Positions 24,197 to 34,865 of a DNA stretch of 64,000 nucleotides are shown here, one piece after another. A program made the position numbers and the translations under genes. The notes under the pieces are model-generated. The model did not search any database. It saw only the letters and a list, made by a program, of their open reading frames with translations, and had not been told where the DNA came from. Within the stretch, counting starts at the first letter, position 1. The number at the start of each line of letters is the position of its first letter. The stretch comes from Corylus avellana. Lineage: Eukaryota; Streptophyta; Magnoliopsida; Fagales; Betulaceae. The stretch spans positions 48,679,385 through 48,743,384 of the forward strand of contig NC_081541.1 of NCBI RefSeq assembly GCF_901000735.1. Reading direction: 5' to 3'.

Positions 24197-27100
24197 ATGT
24201 GGCCTTTTCACAGAAAATTAGGGCCATCAGGTTTTTCGTCTTCCTCCACAGCAGAGGAAGTTACTCAAGGAATTGATGGGACGGGTCTCACTGCCATTGT
24301 TACAGGTCTTGCATGTTCCATCCTTTATTTATTTATTTATTTCTCTGTGAATTTCAATTGTTTGTCCCAAGGAGTGAAGGACTTTGGACTTGATGGCATC
24401 TCCATCGGGTCTAAGGTTCGACTTGCTCTGTGTCAAATAATTTCTTAGAGCCACGTTCGCAGCGAAGCCGAATTTAACCTGATCCCTATTAAGGGCGCCT
24501 TACACGAATATGGGGTTTACCTTTTAACGGCGGATACGCGAAGTAGCCCTAGTGAAGCCATGAAAAATCTATTTTAGTACTGTTTCTTATGGTAGTCTAC
24601 CATTTTCCATGATTCTCAAGAAAGCAGACTTCTTGCTAACCAAGTCATTATATTGTTTGTAGAGATTCATGCTAGATTTAGCCTTTTTTTTTTTTTAATT
24701 CTAATCGCAGCCGTAGTTGTCTGTTTGTTCTATTCAATATCTTGCAGCCTCACCAAATTAGTTTTTTGGCAATTTCAGTGAGCAAAATCACTAAAAATCA
24801 TAAAAGACGTACAGTACTCTCTAACAGCCTCGGCAAATTAGTGATTTGGGTTTGGTGTTAACTCACCAAATGAATAAAAAATAATAAAAATTTTCTCTCT
24901 TCCTCTCTATTCTTTGAAAAAAGTTAGAAAAAGAGTAAAGAAAGTTTTGAAAAATATATTTAAACGGAATAGTAAAAGTAGATTGTTAAAATAATGAGAC
25001 TACTGAGAGTGCTTTAAAAAAATTGATAGTTAAAATAGAGAAAAATATACTTTTGACTATTTTGGTGAGTAAATTAAATTTGATGAGACTGCTAATAATG
25101 CTCTATGGATATTCTTGTTGCACAAGAAATGTTTGGGATAAATTTTTGCAATGAACTTGCTACGCTCTGATTGCAGGAGCATCTAGTGGTATTGGCACTG
25201 AAACTGCACGAGTTCTCGCATTGAGAGGTGTCCACGTAATTATGGGAGTCAGGAATTTGGCTGCTGGTGAAGATGTCAAAAAAGCAATAGTTAAGGAAAT
25301 CCCAGGTGCTAAAGTTGATGCCATGGAGTTGGATCTTAGCTCAATGGCATCCATAAGAAAATTTGCATCAGATTTCAATTCCTCCCATCTTCCATTGAAC
25401 ATCTTAATGTAAGATAAGGGTCCAAGCAAGCTATGAAAACATTAATCGTTGTGCATTTTCGTCTCTTAAGAGCCTATTTAGGATTGCGTTAACGAGTTTA
25501 AAAAATACTTTTTTATTACATGGAAACTTCAAAAGCGTTTTTTTGACTTGTTTGTTCTAAAAGAAATCCCAAAATTGCTTTTTGAGTAAAGCTTTAAAAA
25601 AAAAAAAAAAGAAGGTCTCTCATGCTTTTTCTATAGACAAAAGCCCTATTTTTCAACACAATCTCAATCAGACTCTAAGAGCATGTTTGAAAAATTAGAA
25701 CTTTTAAGTCAAAAAGCGTTTTTTGGTAAAAGTTTTATTTTTAAACTTTTGCCAAAAGTGCATTTTAGTTATTTTTTGGGTTTTTTTAACCTTTAAAAAC
25801 GCTTTCAATTTTTTTTTATTAAACGGGTACTTTTTTTTTTTTTTTTCTTCGAACAAGCTTTTTGAGTGTTAAACGCATTAATTAGTAGGTCCTTCAAATG
25901 CACACATAATAGGCCCCAAGTCTATTTATATAAAGATATTAAACAAGGAGTGATTGTCTTCTTTGCTTCAAGTAACAATGCAGGAGTTTTTGCAACACAA
26001 TTCATGCTCTCCAAAGACAACATAGAACTACACTTCGCAACAAATCACTTAGGTGTGTTGCATTTATTTAAAGAAAATATATTTGTTGTTAAACTGATCA
26101 ATATATATATATATAATGCATGATGTTTCAACTTTTGAAGCTTTGAGATACTCTTTGGCAGTTCTTCAAGTTTGTGGATTTAGATTTTTAATTAGAATAA
26201 TTAAACAGCTATCAAGCAACCAATCTTTTTTATTTTTTATTTTTTTTTTATTTTTTGGTATTTACAGGTCATTTTCTTCTGACAAATCTTTTGTTGGACA
26301 CTATGAAAAGAACATCATGTGAAAGCAGCAAGGAAGGAAGAATTGTTAATGTTTCATCTGTAGCTCACCGGGCCTCATACCGTGAAGGCATCCGTTTTGA
26401 TCAAATTAATGATAATTCTAGGTAGTGCCATCTAAACATAGCCTTTCAATTATGCTTTTTTTTTTTTTTTTTTAGGTCAAATTTCAAGCTTTCTTTAAAT
26501 CAAAATAAGTCAACACTTTCAACACTTCAATATCNNNNNNNNNNNNNNNNNNNNNNNNNNNNNNNNNNNNNNNNNNNNNNNNNNNNNNNNNNNNNNNNNN
26601 NNNNNNNNNNNNNNNNNNNNNNNNNNNNNNNNNNNNNNNNNNNNNNNNNNNNNNNNNNNNNNNNNNNNNNNNNNNNNNNNNNNNNNNNNNNNNNNNNNNN
26701 NNNNNNNNNNNNNNNNNNNNNNNNNNNNNNNNNNNNNNNNNNNNNNNNNNNNNNNNNNNNNNNNNNNNNNNNNNNNNNNNNNNNNNNNNNNNNNNNNNNN
26801 NNATATCAGACAATAACTTGACAAAATAGAACAAATATCATCATACATCAAATATGACACTTATATGTTGTGTTTTATTTAGATGGTCTACATTGACAAG
26901 AGAATCTTGCATACATTTGATTGTGTCTTGATTTGCTCATATACAGGTATGGCGCTTGGACTGCATCTGGATATAGACAATCAAAGCTTGCCAATGTTTT
27001 GCATGCCAACGAGCTTGCAAGACGTTTGAAGGTATGTGAACTTCTCTTCCAGGATATATAGCAGTGAATTAAATAGAAGATATATTCACAGTAAAAGAGT

Positions 27101-30100
27101 AGATTAATGACACTTTTGAACATTTTGCAATTTTTTAGACAACATAGCCCGACATTAATTATTTATGTTTTGCTATGATGCTTATAATGAGTTTTAGCTC
27201 AATACTGAGCAACTCATATGCCTTATTTGCAAATTTTCTTCTCCACTATGTCAAGAGTTGATTTTCAAGAATCAGATAATTTTTTTTTCATTAAATATCT
27301 TAAGTTAATTCTGAAATCCTGAAACTCATTTATTTATTTATTTTGTATTAGATATATATTACGAGATGTGTTTGGTGTCATTCTCCTGCACATATTTTGA
27401 CTATTTTTTTTTTTTTTTTTGAATTCACCATTGAATCTGTAGGATCTACATATTCAATTGCGGATTCGCACATCTCTTATACGGAGATAGACAAGAGATT
27501 TGTAGGATAACAAAACCAAACATTTCTCATATATTTCAGCTTTAGTGTCTTATCTCTGCAATTATAATTTTTTTAATAAAGCAAACTAACTCTCTTGGTA
27601 TAAGGTTCAAATATATTTATCCCCGCTTTAAAGTGTTGGAATGGATACTGAAAGGTAACAGACTTTTAAGACACCTTCCAACTTAATACATTTCATCTAG
27701 AAGGGAGCCTTTTGAGATTTATGTTGGTAAATTTTGCTATGTCAAGAGATTGGTGATAATCCATGTGGACCCCTTTGTCCCCTATATCTTGTCTGCAGTA
27801 TAAAATGCTTGTTTATATGGAATACAAGCCTTCTATGACTAACAGATTATGTCTCCTACAAGTGCTTCTTTTAGGCCAATGTTTGTCTTCTCACTTCTAA
27901 GCATATAAAATTTAGAAAAGTCCTTTATTTAGCAAGTAACTTAACATTACCTTACTTACCAAAAATTAAAAAGGTGTCAACAGCACCATGACTTCATTCT
28001 TTATTAGTTATTTAGCCATAAGTGTTTGAAGGGAAAGACCATGGTGAACTGTTGGGGAAAAGAAGGCGAGGTGATAGATTATGTGTGTTAGGTTTTTAGA
28101 CTGGCTAATTCGGTGTCCAATTTGGATGAATGTTAGACTGATTTAAACTTGTAATAATTGGTTTTTTTGGTCGTTCGTTCGCTAGGACGTTCAGACACAT
28201 TCGAACAACATGAACCAAAATGTAGTTACAGAATTGACTGTTTGCTAGAGCGTTCAGTGGATGGTTATAACGTGAGAATCTCTCTCTTAGGTTGTCTAGA
28301 CTTAAGGTGGTAACACTGAGCACGAATGTGACCCACTTTACCACAATGATATGATCACTAAGGAGTCGAGGTTGTTTCTTAGGAGGGTTGACACCCTCAA
28401 CCTTAGGCTTCACGAGGCTCTTAACTTTTTTCCTTTGGTCTCCAGACTCTTAAGACACCCTTCTCATTTCTAGCCTCCTAGGAATAAGACTAGAACTAGG
28501 TTCCTATTCCAAAAAACCATATTATAAGAGGTTTTTGTCTACAACATTTTCTGACCTAGCTTCAAAATTCATGCACATAACTTATTTTAAAAAAATGTAC
28601 TTTTCTCGTCAATAATTACTTTGGACTTTAGGTATGAGATTCTGGTTCTTTTTCATAAAAGAACATTATTATAAGGGGTCATTATGAAGCTTCCTTTTAA
28701 ATGACATATCTTTTCTACAAAAGAGCAACATATTTTGTATAGGACTTGGAATATGGTTTTTGGGCTCTTGGAAGTTGAAGGACTTGAATGAGAGTTTGAG
28801 GAAATTGAAAAGAAGATGAAATAAATGGGAGGAGACATAATGGAGGACTTGGTCATGTGATATGGGATGTTGGAATGTAAAAGACAAGGTTGCTTTTCTT
28901 GAGAAGCCAAAATGCATTCATGCCCCTCCCAAAATGGAAAGTTCACCATCACATGTAAAGTTTGCTTTTTCCCTTAACTTTACCACTTACCAAGACTCAT
29001 TAATTAGCAAGAGTTCTACTAAATTAAGTGTGATTGAGAATAGGTAAAGCTCTTAATTAATGAAAATTTATGCTACATTAAAAATCATATGGTTTATTTT
29101 CTATTGTTCTTTATGCCATATGATATGAACCAAAACGTTAAATTATGAAATCAATTATTTATCATTTAACATTACTTCGAGGGACGGAGTTGGGGGGGGG
29201 ACCAGTAGTGTCCCTCACTCCCCCCCAAATTACAAGAAAAAAAAAATTAAGGTGAAAAAAAAAATAATTTAAGGTATTTTTTGCCAATTAGTCCCTCCAA
29301 AAAAAAAATAAAAAAAAATTGGCCTTTGGTCCCCCAAACTCAAAACCGGCTCCATCCCTGAGTTTACTTCACATATCTAAGCCCAAAAACTTGAACTAAA
29401 ACTTATACCAAATGTGAGGATATTACAATTCCTTTAAAAAAGATGTCTTTGACAGAGCATCATTTGATTCATTTCTCAACTGTTGACATATACCTATATG
29501 TATATGTCTAATATATATTTAGACATATACATATACCTTGCCATACTTATCACACTGTGTATATGAAGGTAGCAATGTTAAAGTGGAATCCATAATATTG
29601 GTATTTGTTTCTTGAAACAGGAAGATGGGGTGGATATATCGGCAAATTCACTCCATCCGGGAGTAATCACCACCAATATTTTTCGTCATAACAACATTGC
29701 AAACAGTATGCACTTTGTTGAATTTCATTGTAAACGCATTTTTGGTTTTTGGTTTTTTTTTTTTTTTTTTTTTTTTTTAAGAAAACTCAACTTTAGACCT
29801 CTAAACTATTATGCATTTTGAGAAGACTCTCAAATTTTAAAAACTCTCAATTTAACCCCTAATCTTTCAGTTTGATTCAATTGACTCCCCTTCGTCAGAT
29901 TCAACCGTTAATCCCTAACGGAAATGATTAAAAAGACCAAATTACCTTTCGATTTTCCTTTTTTTAAAAAAAAAAAATTTTAATTTGAAATTAAGGATAA
30001 ATTTGAAATTTTATAAAAAAATTCAGAAATATAAACGTCATTTTATCACTTTTTAACGTTTAAAATCTGACGATGTGAGTACATTGCATCAAATTGAAAG

Positions 30101-32170
30101 TTTAGGAGGTGAAATTGAGAGTTTTTGAAATTTGGGGAGGTCTTCGCAAAATGCGTGGTAGTTCTCTTAAGCAAAGTTTCTGCCTTTTTTTTTTTAATTT
30201 TTTTAATTTTTTTATTTTTGGAATTAACATCCTAAAAAAAAAAAAAAAAAAAAAAAAGCATTTTTGGTGTTATTGGGCTGAAGGTAGGTTAATTAACAAA
30301 TGTAGGTGTAATAGTATATGTTGGAACTGTAAATTTTAATGAGTTTCATAGTTTAATTAATTCAATCCTATGGATATCTAAAACATGGCCATACATGTAA
30401 AAACATCATGGTATAATTTCTGAAATCATGCAACAGCTCCTCCATGTTTTCATGTATTTCCTTTTCCTATGTTTCTCAAACCTCTTTTGCTGGAGATAAT
30501 TTTGTTATTGAGGGTCACTTATTGACTCCCACTTATGTTTTTGATGCAAAATATTGGGGACTTATAGCTATCTTTATTTTGCAGGTCTTTTTCATTGGCT
30601 TGGTAGATTTGTGCATAAAAATGTTCAGCAAGTAAGCAGTATTTTAATTAGACATGTTAAATAGCTTAATCAACTAAGATGTATGAATCTTGTGTACATA
30701 ATGCAGAAACCATGTTCAAGTAGGCTCTAAATATTTAATCATCTTGTTGTCATAAAAGTAATTAAAATATTGAGGTTTGCTTTAGACTCCGTTTGTTTCG
30801 ACGTTAAATGTTTGTTGTTAGAAAATGTTTCAGTGAAACCATTTTTCTCGCTGAAAACAATTTTTGACGTTTGGCTCATAAAAAAAATTTGGGAAGGTGG
30901 TGGCTCCGCCAATGTCTCTGACAACAACTCCGGTGGTGACTCAATGTCTCTGACAACAACTCCGGTGGTGACTCTAGAAACTTCGGCGGCGGTGAGCGAG
31001 AGAGTGTACGTGCGAGAAGAAGGTTGATGATGTAGGGTGAAACTTACCCCCTATAAGCGTTACGAGGTGAGTCATTGCTCGATTTTCGTTCACCAGCAGC
31101 TCGTATGATGAGAATGCAAATTCAAGGGCGAATTCTTACCAACTTGGGGAGGATGATGTAACGGGAAATTTGCACCTAATGAGTTTTACTAAAAAAATTA
31201 TATCTAGAGTTTCAGAGATTGGATTGGAGCAAGCTTTGCGGCGTTGGAAAGCTAACTCAAAGATATACAAGTTATTTTTCACAACGTTTGGCTAGTTCCG
31301 ATGTTTACTAGGTCAAAACGGGCTGCAAATGGAATATTGGAAAGCTGGACGGCCATCGTAGAAGCTAAACCGACTTTATTTCCATTTACTATTAGGGTTA
31401 GGAATCTAGGGGTTATAAATAGATGCTTATAACCATAAGAACGTAGCTTTTGATTATTATTCAGTTTTTATCAATAAGAATACTCAGAGTTGAGTTTCTT
31501 CAAATTTTTCCTTCAAACTTTAGATAGACTCTAGCGTTTTGAGAAAATTTATTAGATCTTTGATAGACTCAAGATCTAAAATATTTATCCATTCTTCTTG
31601 CTGTTATACTTTGCATCCCACGACGTTACGCTGCACCAATCAGGTACTGTGGACCGAGAAGGAAAAGCTCAATTGTTAAATGGTTTACAATTTTAATAGC
31701 TATACACAATTTTATAGAAATTAAAGAAGGTTTTCTAGGTCTATCGAAAATGTTTTTGGCTTGACCATGATTTTTCAGTCGTACCAAACACCAAAAATAG
31801 AGAAAACGTATTTAAAAAAACATTTTACTTCGAAACAAACGAAGCTTAATCTTGAACATTCATGGTTATTAATTTTGTCTATGTTAAATGCCAAAGAAGG
31901 AAAGGGTTCGTAGGGCACAGTAACTTGGAATATAAGCATTCATTTGATCACACCATACTCTTGCTTCTTGCTTCTTATTTTTCGTGTTTATGATTTCGTT
32001 TATGATCACAGGGAGCCGCTACAACATGCTATGTGGCACTGCATTCTCAAGTCAAGGGGGTTAGTGGTGAATTCTTTTCGGACAATAACCTATCTGAGGC
32101 AAGCTCACATGGTAGGGACATCGAATTGGCAAAGAAACTCTGGGATTTTAGCATGAATTTGATTAGATGA
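24197..32170 (+). CDS. TIC32: TIC32-like NADP-dependent short-chain dehydrogenase
   Basis: Classical SDR. In pea and Arabidopsis, TIC32 is an inner-envelope NADPH dehydrogenase that senses redox and calmodulin at the protein import machinery; close paralogues are often labelled retinol-dehydrogenase-like. I read eight exons: 24197-24305, 25177-25408, 25973-26052, 26268-26421, 26947-27031, 29621-29705, 30585-30631 and 32012-32170. Junctions are GT-AG, frames join perfectly, and the product is 316 aa (family about 320). The N-terminus [20 protein letters not shown] is the family signature. The cofactor motif TGASSGIG is at 36-43, NNAG at 115-118, catalytic Ser near 170, and YRQSK (Tyr201, Lys205) at 201-205. 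The C-terminus [12 protein letters not shown] matches the family. Introns carry many MITEs and the assembly gap, but no exon is damaged. A copia LTR begins six bases after the stop. Confidence 0.92.
25469..25681. mobile_element. MITE in TIC32 intron 2
   Basis: The left end GAGCCTATTTAGGATTGCGTT and the reverse complement of the right end, AGAGTCTGATTGAGATTGTG, form inverted repeats of about 22 bp. The interior is A/T-rich with no ORF. It lies back to back with the next MITE. Confidence 0.65.
25682..25880. mobile_element. MITE, copy 2 of the 21.7-kb family
   Basis: It shares GCATGTTTGAAA, CTTTTAAGTCAAA, TTTATTTTTAAACTTTT, CCAAAAGTGC and TTAAACGGGTAC-type phrases in the same order as 21721-21965. 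The right terminal repeat is decayed. Intronic. Confidence 0.65.
26535..26802. other. Assembly gap (268 N)
   Basis: A run of undetermined bases in intron 4 of the TIC32-like gene, between exons ending 26421 and starting 26947. Since the exon frames join cleanly across it, no coding sequence appears lost. The true length is unknown. Confidence 0.99.
27032..29620 (+). other. Large TIC32 intron 5, mostly anonymous sequence
   Basis: A 2.6-kb intron. The stretch 28080-28560 has balanced composition and short phrases (CGTTCGCTAGGACGTTC) unlike the flanks, suggesting an old insertion. No domain is readable. A small G-run/C-run element lies at 29183-29362. Confidence 0.5.
29183..29362. mobile_element. 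Small repeat with GGGACGGAG-type inverted ends
   Basis: The left end reads GAGGGACGGAGTTGGGG. The right end reads AAAACCGGCTCCATCCCTGAG, whose reverse complement begins CTCAGGGATGGAGCC. They form short imperfect inverted ends about 180 bp apart around A-rich sequence. Intronic. Confidence 0.5.
29770..30180. mobile_element. MITE with ~100-bp inverted ends in TIC32 intron 6
   Basis: The left arm GCATTTTGAGAAGACTCTC continues with AAAAACTCTCAATTTAACCCC. Its counterpart is the reverse complement of the right arm, GCATTTTGCGAAGACCTCCC, continuing with AAAACTCTCAATTTCACCTCC. The arms match for about 100 bp. The central part contains CCGTTAATCCCTAACGG. There is no coding capacity. Confidence 0.75.
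30784..31848. mobile_element. DNA-transposon-like element in TIC32 intron 7
   Basis: The left end ACTCCGTTTGTTTCGACGTT, with AAATG following, and the reverse complement of the right end, GCTTCGTTTGTTTCGAAGTA, with AAATG following, are inverted repeats. A 32-bp direct repeat (AATGTCTCTGACAACAACTC type) lies at 30911-30974. The middle third is occupied by a gypsy-like LTR segment, making this a nested insertion. Confidence 0.6.
31030..31645 (+). mobile_element. Gypsy-like 3' end: polypurine tract and LTR
   Basis: A polypurine tract (CTTGGGGAGGA, ending 31152) is followed by an LTR-like start TGATGTAACGGGAAATTTGC at 31153. A TATA-like box in GGGGTTATAAATAGATGC lies near 31410. The probable LTR end is the TGCACCA near 31640. 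Sequence left of the tract (AAGGGCGAATTCTTACCAAC) resembles the tail of a gypsy internal region. There is no second LTR nearby. It is nested within the element above. Confidence 0.55.
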
Positions 32171-32176
32171 TGTACT

Positions 32177-32491
32177 TGTTGAATAATAAACTTAATTTTA
32201 ATAACATTTAGTTGAGTCTTTTCATTTGATATTCTCATATGTTGCTAAGTAATTTGAAGAGGTTGTCTTTTAGTTTTTTTCAAGCGTTATTTTACATAGG
32301 AGTTACATAATATGTAAATGAATAAAGTTAATGTAAAGAAGTTAGAATGATCATTTGTATCCTATAAATACACATGTAAGCAAGTTATTTTCATCAAGTT
32401 GAATAAGAGAACACAAAGTCCTCTATTAATTCATTATTCATCTTCCTATTTTGTCTTCTCTCGTGGTGTGTGTTGTTTCAAATTTTTAACA
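32177..32491 (+). mobile_element. Copia-type LTR abutting the TIC32 stop codon
   Basis: The start TGTTGAA and end TTTAACA are inverted, as LTR ends are. A TATA-like CCTATAAATACAC lies at 32359-32371 and AATAAA occurs near 32321. Directly after it, AAGTGATATCAGAGCC (32492-32507) resembles the tRNA-iMet primer-binding site TGGTATCAGAGCC. The LTR start is six bases past the dehydrogenase stop (32168-32170). Confidence 0.75.
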
Positions 32492-32528
32492 AAGTGATAT
32501 CAGAGCCACAATTTCTTGATCCTAAAGA

Positions 32529-32960
32529 AATGGCCAATTCAACATTGCCATTTCAATTTCCTCACATTTTCCAAAGACAATATTGATAATTTGTGCATTC
32601 GCATGAATGCATTGCTTGTATTGTAAGATGCTTGGGAGATTGTAGAAAAAGGCTACAATGAGCCTAGTGATGAAGCTTCTTTGAGTCCTAATCAAAGATA
32701 AGCTTTTCAAGGACTTCGAAAAAATGGTCAACAAGCTCTCACTCTTATTCATCAATGTTTGAATGAAGCTATGTTCAAGAATGTTGCGAATGCAACCACC
32801 TCCAAGAAAGCATGGAAGTTTCTCCTAAACTCTTATCAAGGAGTTGATAAAGTGAAGAAAGTTCGCCTTCCTGCATTAAAAGGCGAATTTGACGTTTTGC
32901 GAATAAAAGAATCCGAGTCGATTGCGGATTATTTTTCAACGGTGTGGGCACATTAGGTGG
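32529..32960 (+). pseudogene. Copia gag (UBN2-type) remnant
   Basis: A start codon 37 bases after the LTR opens a gag of the retrotransposon UBN2 family. Recognisable pieces are [19 protein letters not shown] and [12 protein letters not shown] at 32803-32945. Internal stops (for example after 32575) and a frame change break the N-terminal half, and it ends at a TAG near 32956. No protease, integrase or RT follows, so the copy is truncated. Confidence 0.85.
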
Positions 32961-33645
32961 TCTGATCAGAGATTTACAACATTTTCTCTATAACAAATAT
33001 TTTAAAGATATAGAGAATGATTAAGGGAAGCTATTGGGGTGTATTTTGACATAGGAAAGCAAATAGTAGTTTGGATCCTTAAATGTAAGGAAAATGACGA
33101 GGAAATTGTTGGGAATGCTCTTACATCAAAAAAAAAAAAAAAAATCAAAGATTTTTTTTTTTTTTTTTTTTTTTTGTAAATAAAGTCATGTGTATTTACA
33201 AAAAAAATAAAAAATAAAAAATAAAAAATAAAAAATAAAAATCAAAGATTGGTTCATGAAAAGTGTGTACAATTGAGTGGCCATGCATGTCATATCTTGT
33301 ATATTAAGCTTAGCCCATCATTCATGCGAATTTGACGTTTTGCGAATGAAAGTTCGCCTTCAAACTTTAAAACATCAAAATGAATTAAATTAAAAGAATT
33401 AGATGCAACAACTCACTATTTATCAATAACCAATGTGGGACAATGTTATACATATGTGTGTGTGTTTTTCTTGGGTTTGCTCCATTTTGTCCTAACAATG
33501 TCTGAGAAGCAAGTGTGATAGCAACGAGGAGGCATGTATCCTAAATATCTAAAGCCCACCGGCCCACCCTTCCTCTTCCTCCTCTTTTGGGCCTTTTGGT
33601 TAAAAGCGAAGCCACATTAAGAATTGCTTGTTTTCTTTTCTGAAC
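32961..33645. other. Copia debris and low-complexity spacer
   Basis: It holds long A and T runs at 33127-33175 and an (ATAAA)n-like run at 33207-33240. A short second copy of a gag segment (GCGAATTTGACGTTTTGCGA) is at 33328, first seen at 32883. No gene. Confidence 0.6.
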
Positions 33646-33654
33646 TTTTTATTT

Positions 33655-34545
33655 AAAAAAAGACGTCTTTGTCATTGTTCCTTCCTCTATTAGAATTTAA
33701 TAGAAATCTAATTCTAATAGAAATCACAAAACCTCTATGAAATTCCATGCGTTTTGAAAGTATTTTTAAAGTTTAAAAACTCTTAATTAAAGATGTCGAA
33801 ATTTCAATTCCTTTCAATTACCCTATTTTGTTAGAATTTTTCATTAAATCTTATCAAATTTTTAAAATACCCATGTTTTTTATTATAAAAAAATAAAATA
33901 AAAAATTTGTAAAGATTCAAGCATTTATTTAGTTTAACTTTAGAAGTAACATCAAGATGAATGAAAATTCAAGAGATTTTTATAAAGTTTTCCCAAATCT
34001 TAAAAGACGAGCCAATATAAGATGAGTGTAATAAATGAGTATGAAATGTAGTGTTTTAAGTAACTTTTTATATTAGCCACTTAAAAGAAAAAAGACAAAA
34101 AAAAAAGAAAAAAGAGAAGTGTAAACTACTTAAAATAAGCTATATCAGACAGTATGACATAAGTGTGATAATCACTTAAAAAAAGTTAAAAAAAGACGTT
34201 TTTGTCATTGTTGCTTCCTCTATTAGAATTTAATAGAAATCTAATTTTAATAGAAATCACAAAATCTATATCAATTTCCATGGGCTTTGAAAGTATTTTC
34301 AAAGTTTAAAAATGCTCAATTAAATTTAAAGGTGTCAAAATTTCAATTCATTTCAATTACCCTATTTTGTTAGAATTTTCAATTAAATCTTATCAAAATT
34401 TTAAAAATACCCATGTTTTTTATTATAAAAAAATAAAATAAAAAATTGTAAAGATTCAAGCATTTATTTAGTTTAACTTTGAGAGTAATATCAAGACAAT
34501 AAAAATTCAAGAGAGTTTTATAAAGTTTTCCCAAATCTTAAAGGA
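33655..34545. repeat. 360-bp direct duplication split by a small repeat
   Basis: The left copy, about 33655-34005, starts AAAAGACGTCTTTGTCATTG. The right copy, about 34187-34545, starts AAAAGACGTTTTTGTCATTG. They match throughout with scattered substitutions and small indels, ending CCCAAATCTTAAAAGACGAG and CCCAAATCTTAAAGGATGAG. Between them sits the ~175-bp repeat at 34008-34183. Confidence 0.9.
34008..34183. mobile_element. Small dispersed repeat, copy 1
   Basis: It starts AGCCAATATAAGATGAGTG and ends CATAAGTGTGATAATCACTT. A near-identical copy lies at 37133-37280 in a WRI1 intron. There is no ORF. The end contains the palindrome-like AAGTGTGATAATCACTT. It is a MITE- or SINE-sized element of unidentified family. 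Confidence 0.8.
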
Positions 34546-34865
34546 TGAGTCCAACCAAAAGGTTTGGTAGATTGGTAAGAATATTACAAACTAGGTGATA
34601 ATTTAAGAAGAGTAATTGTAGTTTTTTCTAAATAAAACTAACTCAATTGATTAAATAAAGCGAAAAAAAAGAAGAAGAAAAAACTCAGAAGTGACAACTT
34701 TTGTGTCCCCTTTTACTTTTTACTTTTGAATAAAAGAAATGAAAACAGGAAAGACGAAGCCAAAGACATTCAGAATCTTTCCAATCTGCCTACCCAGAAC
34801 AGATCCCACCAACAAACTTAAACAAATCCCAACAATCCCAAACCTCCTAAGAGACCAAAAAACAG

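Noticed and set aside
29612..29821. Open frame at 29612-29821 as its own small gene
   Set aside because: Its first part is exon 6 of the TIC32-like gene (29621-29705) read through into intron.
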